NCBI RefSeq assembly: GCF_003999975.1
Contig: NZ_RJAC01000032.1
Span: forward strand, 1-64,000
Direction: 5' to 3'
DNA from: Actinoplanes solisilvae
GTDB lineage: Bacteria; Actinomycetota; Actinomycetes; Mycobacteriales; Micromonosporaceae
Length of the DNA: 64,000 nt
Within the stretch, counting starts at the first letter, position 1; every line of letters begins with the position of its first letter. Under the pieces are notes generated by a model. That model made no database searches. It saw nothing but the letters and a program-made list of their open reading frames with translations, and was not told the DNA's origin. A program made the translations under genes and the position numbers. Shown here one piece after another: positions 34,559 to 42,083 of this stretch.

Positions 34559-34956
34559 ACCTACCCCCACTGGTGGTTTAGTCGCCGCACAGCAGATGCC
34601 GGGTGTCTCAAACTGATGGAGCCCGGTGGGGCGACGATGCCAGCATCGCAAATCAGAGACTATCCGCCTGTACGCGATAGATGGCCTCCGATTAACATGC
34701 GCCGAGGAGCAGCCCAACGGCTGATGGGTGATCCGATGATCGAACGACCCGCGCTCGGCTATTCGTAGATGAGGGTCACCTTCGTGACATGAACGGCGGC
34801 CCGCATGCAGTCGACTAAAACGCTCCAGCGTGGGATCTTCTGCGATGGAGTTTGTCCGCAAATACAGTTGTCGGCGGCTTGTGCGTTGAACCTCGCTGAG
34901 CCGATGTGGCCACGCGACGCTGCGTGACCACGTCAGGCTTCCGTTGTTGAGTGGGT
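34559..34956. other. Non-coding, AT-richer stretch upstream of the STAND gene
   Basis: About 400 bases of similar low GC between the STAND start and the MMPL stop. A minus-strand frame stays open, but I see no start with RBS and no protein motif. It probably holds the STAND promoter and the remains of the insertion junction. Only short hairpins (for example GGTCAC/GTGACA near 34776-34792) are visible. Confidence 0.5.
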
Positions 34957-37164
34957 TCAGTGACGTCCGACTAGTTCGGGCTCCGGGGCTGGCGGGGCGA
35001 CGACCGGGGCCGCGTGCCGGCCTCGGGGCCGCATGAACCGTGGGGCCCACCAGTTCGCCTTGCCCAGCAGCGTCATCGCCGACGGCAGCACGACTGCTCG
35101 GATGATCGTCGCGTCCAGCAGGATCGCGGCGGCCAGGCCGATGCCGAGCTGTTTCATGTCGATCGTGGACAGGGTGGCGAAGATCGAGAAGACGGCGACC
35201 ATCACCAGGGCCGCGCTGCTCACCGTGCCGGCCGAGCCGGTGATGCCCTCGGCGACGGCCTCGCGGGTCGGGACGCCGCGTTGGACCGCCTCGCGGATTC
35301 TGGAGACCACGAAGACGTGGTAGTCCATCGACAGGCCGAACAGCACGACGAACAGGAACAGCGGCAGCCAGCTCACGATCGCGTCCATCGAGGTGAAGCC
35401 GAGCAGGCCCTCGGCCCAGTTGCCCTGGAAGACCAGCACCAGCAGGCCGTACGCGGCGCTGACGGACAGCAGGTTCAGTCCGATCGCGGTCAGCGCGACG
35501 ATGACCGAGCGGAACGTCCACGCCATCACGAGGAACGTCAGGATCAGCACGAAGCCGGCCACGATCGGCAGCTTCTTCCAGATGTGTTCGGCATAGTCCT
35601 CGCTGTCGGCGACCCCACCACCGACCGCGTACGACGCCCCGCCGATCCCGCCCAGCGCGGCCGGCACGAGCTCGGAGCGCAGTTCGTGCAGCGAGTCGGC
35701 CGCCTCGTCACTGCGCGACGTGAACGGGGTCGCGATGTGCAGCACGGTCACGGTCTGGTCGGGCGAGACCTCGATGTCGGGGCCGGACTCCTCCAGCGGG
35801 GCGAACAGCCGGTTGCCCTGCGTCTTCTGCGCGAGGTTCTCAAGAGCGCCGCGTACGGAAGCGGCTGACGAGGCGGGCGCCTGAACGACGACCTCGTGCG
35901 TGGTGCCGTTGCTCGGATATGAGGCGGCCAAACGGTCGTACGCCTGCATCGCGGGTGTGGTGCGGGGAAGGTCTTCGGTGCCGGGGAACTTGAGCTTCAT
36001 GCCGAGCGCGGGAGCGGCCAGCGCGAGCAGGGCGAGCACGCTCACCAGCAGCGTGACGGCCGGCCAGCGCAGCGCCGGGTGCAGTACGCGCCGCCAGAAA
36101 CCACCGGTCGAGGTGCGGGCGGTGAGGCGCCACAGGAACGGCACCCGCGGGCGGTCGACCCAGCGGCCCAGCTTGGCCAGCAGCGCGGGCAGCACGGTCA
36201 GCGAGCCGAGCACGGCCACCGTGACCACCAGGATCGAGCCCACCGCGAGGGACGAGAACGTGGTGTCGCCGGCCAGGAAGAGCCCGGCCATCGCGATGAC
36301 GACCGCCGTGCCGCTGACCACGACCGCGTGCCCGGACGTCTCGGCGGCGATCTCGACCGCGTCGACGTGGCCGCGTCCCTTCTTGCGTTCCTCGCGCTCT
36401 CTTCGTACGTAGAACAGGGAGTAGTCGACGCCGACCGCCATGCCGATCAGCAGGATCACGCTCGAGGTCACGTCGGTCGAGGGCACCAGGTGCGAGGCCA
36501 GGGTGGAGAGCCCCATCGCGGCGATCACCGACGACAGTGCCAGCAGCAACGGCACGCCCGCGGCGATCAGCGCGCCGAACACGACGATGAGGATCGCCAG
36601 CGTGACCGGCAGGCTGAGCAGCTCGGCCCGCTTGAAGTCGCCGCCCAGGGTGTCGTCGAGCGCCTTGCCGATGGACGGCCCGCCGACCTGTTCGACGCGC
36701 AGGTCGGGATGGGCCTGCTGCACCTCGGCGGTGGCCGCCCGCAGCGGTTCGACCCGATCCGAGGCAGTCTCCGGGTCGCCGGCCATCGTGATCGGCACGA
36801 GCAGCGCGGAGCCGTCACGGGCCGGGATCGGCTTACCGACCTCGGCGACGCCGGTGACCGTACGGAGTTTGGCGGCCGCGTCATCGGCGGCCTTCCCGGC
36901 GGCCGCGGAGTCGAGCCGGCCCGACCGGGCGGTGATCAGCACGTTGTCGACGGCGGGCTCGTCGGCGAACCCACCCTCCTCGATCATCACGTACGCGCGG
37001 CCGGCCTCGCCGATCGCGTCGTCCTGCGCGGTCGCCTCGTTGAGGCCGGCCGCGTTTCCGCCCACGAAGCACACCGCCACGAAGACCACCCAGAGCGCGA
37101 TCGCGCGCCACGGATGTTCGGCGCTCCACCGCGCCATGCGCACCGTCACCGGTCGCCTGCCCAT
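34957..37164 (-). CDS. MMPL-family (RND) exporter
   Basis: 735 residues. The MmpL/YdfJ layout is two repeats, each with one TM helix, a large external domain and a block of about five TM helices. Typical segments are GMAVGVDYSLFYVRREREE in repeat 1 (about 240) and LFGLSMDYHVFVVSRIREAV in repeat 2 (about 610), both containing the Asp-Tyr pair used in proton coupling. It is a proton-driven exporter of lipids or hydrophobic compounds. ATG 37164 has a GGGGGGAG RBS. It is divergent from the secreted protease. Confidence 0.92.
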   Translation of the reverse strand: MGRRPVTVRMARWSAEHPWRAIALWVVFVAVCFVGGNAAGLNEATAQDDAIGEAGRAYVMIEEGGFADEPAVDNVLITARSGRLDSAAAGKAADDAAAKLRTVTGVAEVGKPIPARDGSALLVPITMAGDPETASDRVEPLRAATAEVQQAHPDLRVEQVGGPSIGKALDDTLGGDFKRAELLSLPVTLAILIVVFGALIAAGVPLLLALSSVIAAMGLSTLASHLVPSTDVTSSVILLIGMAVGVDYSLFYVRREREERKKGRGHVDAVEIAAETSGHAVVVSGTAVVIAMAGLFLAGDTTFSSLAVGSILVVTVAVLGSLTVLPALLAKLGRWVDRPRVPFLWRLTARTSTGGFWRRVLHPALRWPAVTLLVSVLALLALAAPALGMKLKFPGTEDLPRTTPAMQAYDRLAASYPSNGTTHEVVVQAPASSAASVRGALENLAQKTQGNRLFAPLEESGPDIEVSPDQTVTVLHIATPFTSRSDEAADSLHELRSELVPAALGGIGGASYAVGGGVADSEDYAEHIWKKLPIVAGFVLILTFLVMAWTFRSVIVALTAIGLNLLSVSAAYGLLVLVFQGNWAEGLLGFTSMDAIVSWLPLFLFVVLFGLSMDYHVFVVSRIREAVQRGVPTREAVAEGITGSAGTVSSAALVMVAVFSIFATLSTIDMKQLGIGLAAAILLDATIIRAVVLPSAMTLLGKANWWAPRFMRPRGRHAAPVVAPPAPEPELVGRH

Positions 37165-37402
37165 CGCTTGCTCCCCCCAGAGAGTTCTGTGTCCAAGCTG
37201 AAATTAGGCAGCGTGGGAGCTGGGAGCATCCGGGCCGAACCCCGGTCGGACCCGGAGGCCCCGAGGTCCGGTGAACGTCGGATCGGCGACAGCGGACACC
37301 CGGAAATGCCACGCCGGACCGCAAAAGCCACCGCGACACTCAGGGAAGCCCCGGGGATTCCCCCGATTCGCGGCTGTTGATCGACATGGCTACCTTGTCC
37401 GG

Positions 37403-38170
37403 ATGAGACAGCGAAGAGCGTCGATTACCGCCGGTGTCGGCATCGTCGCGGTCGCGCTGCTGGGGCTCGCGAGCCCGGCGAACGCGATCGCGAACGGAGA
37501 CCCGGTCAAGCCGGGTCGTTATGCCTTCTCGGTCAAGCTGACCATGACCGGCATCCCGACCGCGGACGGCGGCAAACGCAACAGCGCCTGTTCCGGCGCG
37601 CTGGTGTCCTCGCAGTGGATCATCACGGCGGGGCACTGCTTCCGGGACGCGAACGGCGTACGGGTGGAGCGCCCGGTCGCCGACTCGACGGTCGCGACCA
37701 TCGGGCGTACGGATCTCACCGACACCACGAAGGGGCACGACCTCGAGATCGTCGAGGTGCGTCAGTCGCCGACCGCGGACGTGTCGCTGGCCAAGCTCGC
37801 CGAGCCGGTACGCGACATCCGCCCGATCAAGGTCAGCGGCACGGCACCCGAGGTGGGCACCGTGCTGCGGCTCACCGGCTACGGCTCCACGACCAGCTCG
37901 AACCCGGCGCCGGTCACGTGGCTGCGCACCGGGCAGCTCGAGGTGGTCGGCTTGACCGCCACGGTCACGCAGGTCAAGGGGCACGCCCCGCAGGCCGACA
38001 CCACCCCGTGCCCGTACGACTCGGGTGGTCCGTTCTTCGTCGAGCGCGGCCGCAAGGGCCCGGCCCTGGTCGCCGTGGTGAGCAACGGACCGTCCTGCCC
38101 GCACAGCTCGATCGAGAGCGCGGCGCGCGTGGACAACATCGCGGACTGGGTCGCCGAAGTGACTCACTGA
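37403..38170 (+). CDS. Secreted trypsin-like serine protease (S1 family)
   Basis: 255 residues. Signal peptide MRQRRASITAG... ends at SPANA (cleavage about residue 28). The chymotrypsin fold has TAGHC with His78, Asp126 in ADVSLAKL and Ser207 in CPYDSGGPFF. The usual Gly before the Asp is Tyr here, but the DSGGP core is intact, so it should be active. Cys63/Cys79 and Cys203/Cys232 are likely disulphides. There is no pro-region of note: the mature protein would begin with IANGD, close to the IVGG-type N-terminus that activates trypsins. Confidence 0.88.
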   Translation: MRQRRASITAGVGIVAVALLGLASPANAIANGDPVKPGRYAFSVKLTMTGIPTADGGKRNSACSGALVSSQWIITAGHCFRDANGVRVERPVADSTVATIGRTDLTDTTKGHDLEIVEVRQSPTADVSLAKLAEPVRDIRPIKVSGTAPEVGTVLRLTGYGSTTSSNPAPVTWLRTGQLEVVGLTATVTQVKGHAPQADTTPCPYDSGGPFFVERGRKGPALVAVVSNGPSCPHSSIESAARVDNIADWVAEVTH

Positions 38171-38185
38171 TCACATCGAGGTTCG

Positions 38186-38223
38186 ACGGCCGGTTACGGG
38201 GAAAACCCGTAACCGGCCGTTTT
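38186..38223 (+). terminator. Intrinsic terminator after the serine protease
   Basis: A perfect 15-bp stem (38186-38200 with 38206-38220) and GAAAA loop, then a short T-run. It begins 16 nt after the protease stop. One of the clearest terminators in the window. Confidence 0.9.
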
Positions 38224-38271
38224 CCATGCGCGAGGGTGGAAAGGTGCCCCGGCCAACTGTGAGGACCGCCA

Positions 38272-38288
38272 CGGTCGGTAACCGACCG
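38272..38288. promoter_or_regulatory. Predicted TetR operator
   Basis: CGGTCGGTAACCGACCG: perfect 8-bp arms around one base. It is centred 40 nt upstream of the TetR start, the usual place for an autoregulatory TetR site controlling the regulator and the MMPL gene behind it. Confidence 0.75.
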
Positions 38289-38319
38289 GGTTGGTCCCTA
38301 TCCGACTAAGGTGGTCCGC

Positions 38320-38877
38320 ATGCCGCGGCCGACCAAGCAACAGATCGACGACGAGATCCTCGAAACCGCCGCGACGCTCTTCGCCCGGCACGGCTTCAAG
38401 GAGACCTCGATCCAGCGCATCGCCGACGCGGTGGGCTATTCGAAGACGGGCCTGCTGCACCGCTACCCGACCAAGGAGTCGCTGGAGCAGGCGGTCGTCG
38501 AGCGGGGCCTGCGCGGCATCCGCGAGGTCGCCGACGAGGTCGCCGCCCTGCCGCACGGCCCCGCCCGCGACCGCGCCGCGATCACCAGCATCGCCCGGCT
38601 CGCGATCGACTGCCCCGGCATCGTGTCCCTGCTGCTCGCCGGTCTGGCCGGCAGTGACATGGCCGCCGCGCTCGAGAGCATCGGTGCGGTCGTGTTCGAG
38701 ATCTTCGGCGCCGACCCCGAGACCGACCCGATCCGCGCGGTCCGCGTCATCGGCGCGCTGGGCGCCCTCGCGGTCGCGGGCGTCGCCCTGCGCGAGAAGC
38801 CACTCGCCATCTCCGTCGGCGACCTCATCGACGTCAGCTACGACGCGCTCGGCCACGAGCGCCCTACCCCTCAATGA
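38320..38877 (+). CDS. TetR-family transcriptional regulator
   Basis: 185 residues. The N-terminal TetR HTH (about 8-54) has ILETAATLFARHGF, SIQRIADAVGYSK and LLHRYPTKE. The C-terminal ligand-binding part is short and Ala-rich. ATG 38320 follows an AAGGTGG ribosome-binding sequence. The MMPL exporter starts 16 nt after its stop, so it probably represses that exporter and itself through the palindrome upstream, relieved by the exporter's substrate. Confidence 0.9.
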   Translation: MPRPTKQQIDDEILETAATLFARHGFKETSIQRIADAVGYSKTGLLHRYPTKESLEQAVVERGLRGIREVADEVAALPHGPARDRAAITSIARLAIDCPGIVSLLLAGLAGSDMAAALESIGAVVFEIFGADPETDPIRAVRVIGALGALAVAGVALREKPLAISVGDLIDVSYDALGHERPTPQ

Positions 38878-38893
38878 GCAAGGGATCTCCCTC

Positions 38894-41074
38894 ATGGCAA
38901 CGTTGCTTCACCGCCTAGGACTGGGCGCCGTCCGGCACAAGGCACTGGTCATGGTCGCCTGGCTGGTGGCGGTGATCGCGCTCGGCGCCGGTGCCGCGAC
39001 GCTGTCCGGCACGCTCGTCAACTCCTTCTCGATCCCGGGGCAGGAGTCGACCAAGGCGCTCGAGCTCATCCGCGAACGGTTCGGCGCGGCTTCGGCGGGC
39101 GCGACCGGCCAGGTCGTGTTCGAGGCCCCGGCCGGCAGCAAGATCACCGACCCGGCGTACGCCGCTCAGGTCGCGACCGTCGTCGGCCAGCTCCAGAAGC
39201 TGCCCGGCGTCGTCGCGGCCAGCAACCCGCTGAACCCTCAGGCGCCGACGGTGTCGCAGGACCAGACCGCCGCGTACAGCACGGTCACCTACGGCGTGGA
39301 GGCGCCGGAGATCACGCCCGAGGAACGCGAGGCCCTGACCGCCGTGGTCGACTCCTCCCGTACGGGCGGGTTGATCATCGAGGCGAGGGGCGAGGCCACG
39401 CAGGAGTCCGGGGCTGACATCGGCGGCACCGGCGAGATCCTCGGCGTCGTCGTGGCCCTGGTCGTGCTGGCCATCACCTACGGCTCGCTCGTGCTGGCCG
39501 GCATGAACCTGCTCACCGCCCTGGCCGGCGTCGCGATCGGCGCGCTCGGCATCACCACGCTGAGCGGCTTCACCGAGCTCCAGTCGACCACCCCGATCCT
39601 CGCGATCATGCTCGGCCTCGCCGTGGGCATCGACTACGCGCTGTTCATCGTCACCCGCTTCCGTCAGGAGCTGAGGCGCGGCCTACCGGTGCCCGAGGCG
39701 GTCGCCCTGGCGGTCGGCACGGCCGGCTCCGCCGTGGTCACCGCCGGTCTCACCGTCGTGATCGCGCTCGCCGGCCTCTCCGTCGCCGGCATCCCGTTCC
39801 TGACCGAGATGGGCCTCGCGGCCGCCGGCACCATCGTCATCGCCGTGCTCGTCGCGATCACCCTGGTGCCCGCGTTCCTGGGCGCGATCGGCCTGCGGGC
39901 GCTGCCCAAGAAGGCCCGCGGCAACCCGGCGGCGACGCCGGCCCGTGACCGCGGGTTCTTCAGCGGCTGGGCGCGCATGGTGACGCACCAGCGGCTGCTC
40001 AGCCTGATCGTCGCCGTCGCGGCGCTCGCCGTCATCGCGATCCCGTTCTTCTCGATGCAGACGACCCTCATCCAGAAGCCGGCCGAGGGCAGCAGCGCGG
40101 CCAAGGCCGACGAGATCATCGCCCAGCGCTTCGGGCCGGGCTTCGCGGGCCCGCTGCTCGTGCTGGTCGACGGCTCCGGGGCTCCGGCGTACGCGGCGAC
40201 CGTACGGGAAAAGGTTGCCGCTCTTCCCGACGTGGCGTTCGTGGCGCCGCCGCAGCCGAACCAGGCCGGGAACGCGGCCCTGATCACGATCATCCCGAAG
40301 TCGGGACCCGAGGACACGGCCACGCTCGACCTCGTCCACGCGATCCGGGACGACGTCGCCGACGGGCCGTCCGCGCAGGTCTTCGTCACCGGGCAGACCG
40401 CCGTCAGCATCGACGTGTCGCAGAAGCTCGACGAGGCGCTGCCGATCTATCTGGTGCTGGTCGTCGGGCTCGCGTTCGTGCTGCTGGTGCTGGTGTTCCG
40501 CTCGCTGCTGGTGCCGGTGGTCGGCGTGGTCGGCTTCCTGCTGACGATCGGGGCGGCGCTGGGGGCCACGACCGCGGTCTTCCAGTGGGGATGGCTGTCC
40601 GGGCTGGTCAACGCCCAGACGACCGGCCCGCTGCTCTCGCTCGCGCCGATCATCATCGTCGGCATCCTGTTCGGCCTGGCGATGGACTACCAGGTGTTCC
40701 TGGTGTCACGGATGCACGAGGCGCACGCTCACGGGGCCTCGCCGCGCGATGCCGTGGTGACCGGCTTCAAGCAGGCCGCCCCGGTCGTGGTGGCCGCGGC
40801 GACGATCATGTTCTCGGTCTTCGCGGGCTTCGTCCCCGAGGGCAACGACACGATCAAGCCGATCGCCTTCGCCCTGGCCCTGGGTATCCTCTTCGACGCC
40901 ATCGTGGTCCGCATGATCATCGTGCCGGCGGCGATCGCCCTGCTGGGCCGCTCGGCGTGGTGGCTGCCGAAGTGGCTGGCCTGGCTGCCGGCGGTTGACG
41001 TGGAGGGGGCGGCGCTGGAGCGCGAGGCGCCGGAACGCGCGCACGACGTCGAGGAGCACGCGCACGCTGCTTAA
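38894..41074 (+). CDS. MMPL-family (RND) exporter
   Basis: 726 residues, a second MmpL/YdfJ-type transporter with the twin-repeat layout. AVGIDYALFIVTRFRQEL is the repeat-1 proton-relay segment (about 245) and LFGLAMDYQVFLVSRMHEA that of repeat 2 (about 595); both keep Asp-Tyr. ATG 38894 is chosen because MATLLHRLG starts the N-terminal family pattern. It sits in an operon with the TetR gene and is followed by a strong terminator. It is not closely similar to the MMPL protein at 34957, so the two probably export different compounds. Confidence 0.92.
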   Translation: MATLLHRLGLGAVRHKALVMVAWLVAVIALGAGAATLSGTLVNSFSIPGQESTKALELIRERFGAASAGATGQVVFEAPAGSKITDPAYAAQVATVVGQLQKLPGVVAASNPLNPQAPTVSQDQTAAYSTVTYGVEAPEITPEEREALTAVVDSSRTGGLIIEARGEATQESGADIGGTGEILGVVVALVVLAITYGSLVLAGMNLLTALAGVAIGALGITTLSGFTELQSTTPILAIMLGLAVGIDYALFIVTRFRQELRRGLPVPEAVALAVGTAGSAVVTAGLTVVIALAGLSVAGIPFLTEMGLAAAGTIVIAVLVAITLVPAFLGAIGLRALPKKARGNPAATPARDRGFFSGWARMVTHQRLLSLIVAVAALAVIAIPFFSMQTTLIQKPAEGSSAAKADEIIAQRFGPGFAGPLLVLVDGSGAPAYAATVREKVAALPDVAFVAPPQPNQAGNAALITIIPKSGPEDTATLDLVHAIRDDVADGPSAQVFVTGQTAVSIDVSQKLDEALPIYLVLVVGLAFVLLVLVFRSLLVPVVGVVGFLLTIGAALGATTAVFQWGWLSGLVNAQTTGPLLSLAPIIIVGILFGLAMDYQVFLVSRMHEAHAHGASPRDAVVTGFKQAAPVVVAAATIMFSVFAGFVPEGNDTIKPIAFALALGILFDAIVVRMIIVPAAIALLGRSAWWLPKWLAWLPAVDVEGAALEREAPERAHDVEEHAHAA

Positions 41075-41082
41075 GACGAGGC

Positions 41083-41118
41083 GGCCTCGGCTCTCATTGT
41101 TGAGAGCCGAGGCCTTTT
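41083..41118. terminator. Bidirectional terminator between MMPL and Uma2 genes
   Basis: A perfect 14-bp stem, GGCCTCGGCTCTCA / TGAGAGCCGAGGCC, with a 4-nt loop and TTTT on the plus strand. It lies between convergent genes and should stop both. Confidence 0.9.
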
Positions 41119-41140
41119 CGTACAGGGCGCCCAGGCGGCC

Positions 41141-41707
41141 TCAGAGTTGTCCGAGGTCGATCTCGACGAGGAAGGGCGCGGTCAGCTTCATGACGCCGGT
41201 GAAGATTTCGCCGTCGCGATAGCGGCGGGTCGCCGGGTCCAGAACGTAGGTATAGACGAGCGGCGCACCGGTTGCCGCCTGCTCGACACGCCAATAGAAC
41301 TGAATGCCGGCCTTCGCGTACTGATCAGCCTTGACGATCCGGTCGGTCGTCTCCGATCCGGGCGAGACCACCTCGACGACCAGAAGCACATGCTCGGGTC
41401 GTGTCGGGGTGACGTCGATGGTGTCCGCCCGATACACCGTCACATCAGGTCGGCGGTTGTTCAACGGCACATCTTGAAGCCGCACATCGAAGTCGGTGTC
41501 CGCGTTCCAGCCCGGGCCCGCGGCGGCATCCAAGGCGTTCGCCAGAAGCCGGGCCAGGCGGTTGTGCCGCTTGGACGCGCTCGGACTCACGAGAACCATC
41601 CCATCCACGATCTCGACGCCCGCGCACTGCTCTTCGGTCCAGGTCGCGTACTGCTCGGCCGTGACCTGCTCATGCATCCAGGCCGGCGCGACCATCTCGA
41701 CGGTCAT
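41141..41707 (-). CDS. Uma2-family (DUF820) PD-(D/E)XK nuclease-like protein
   Basis: 188 residues with family motifs: VEIVDGMVLVSPSASKRHN (Glu34-Asp37 region), RRPDVTVYR (Asp of PD), LLVVEVVSPGSETTDRIVKADQYAKAG (E-x-V with Ser/Lys of the active site; shown in part) and IQFYWRVE. Uma2 proteins have a restriction-endonuclease core, occur in many copies in actinobacteria and cyanobacteria, and lack a known function. ATG 41707 has an AGGAGG RBS. It is divergent from the DUF4011 helicase, with a 376-nt spacer. Confidence 0.85.
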   Translation of the reverse strand: MTVEMVAPAWMHEQVTAEQYATWTEEQCAGVEIVDGMVLVSPSASKRHNRLARLLANALDAAAGPGWNADTDFDVRLQDVPLNNRRPDVTVYRADTIDVTPTRPEHVLLVVEVVSPGSETTDRIVKADQYAKAGIQFYWRVEQAATGAPLVYTYVLDPATRRYRDGEIFTGVMKLTAPFLVEIDLGQL

Positions 41708-42083
41708 ACCCACCTCCTGAACATCGGATCGGCAGCGAGTCCCAACATACCGTGGCTGCGGTCAACAGCGCTGAGACGTGATCTCAGCGCGCCATCTGGT
41801 GATCTTGGGTTGGGCCGTCCACGGGCCGGTCCGGGCGGTGAGACAGACGGCGGCGCCGGCCCGCGCTGGAGCCCGAGGTGCCTCCCGGCTGAGCGGCCTG
41901 ACCCGGGAACCCGGCCGGCCCTGGCTACCGGAGGCCCCACCGTGACTCGGCGACCGCCCACCCCTGGTCCGGCAGCTTCGCGGCGGCGTCGTTCGGGGCG
42001 TCCGGGCCGGTATGCCGGAAATATCCGTAAGCACGTAGCCGAATCCCCAGCGTAACTAGCGTCCGACTTGCTGGAATTGGGGC
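41708..42083. other. Divergent intergenic region, Uma2 / DUF4011 helicase
   Basis: 376 bases, no protein or RNA gene seen. The notable element is the inverted repeat at 41768-41790, described separately. The remainder is GC-rich with no recognisable promoter motif. Confidence 0.5.
41768..41790. promoter_or_regulatory. Perfect inverted repeat upstream of Uma2 gene
   Basis: GCGCTGAGA and TCTCAGCGC, 9-bp arms, 5-nt centre CGTGA. It lies about 61 nt upstream of the Uma2 start and about 294 nt upstream of the helicase. It could be an operator for an unlinked regulator or a 5'-leader hairpin. Confidence 0.55.

Noticed and set aside
31787..34822. CTAAAACG at 31787-31794 and again at 34815-34822 as possible direct repeats of an insertion
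   Set aside because: Only 8 bp, and the second copy lies inside the low-GC flank rather than at its edge. Chance cannot be excluded.
34559..34956. Possible tRNA or small RNA upstream of the STAND gene
   Set aside because: No cloverleaf, no T-loop consensus and no strong terminator hairpin could be found by eye.
34559..35521. Extension of the STAND protein upstream, giving 1175 residues
   Set aside because: The extra part is antisense to the MMPL gene and then crosses non-coding sequence with no motif. The ATG at 34558 has a G-rich RBS and begins the HEPN region.
38291..38893. Extension of the MMPL exporter upstream, giving 927 residues
   Set aside because: It runs out of frame through the TetR gene and shows Arg/Ser/Pro-rich shadow composition.
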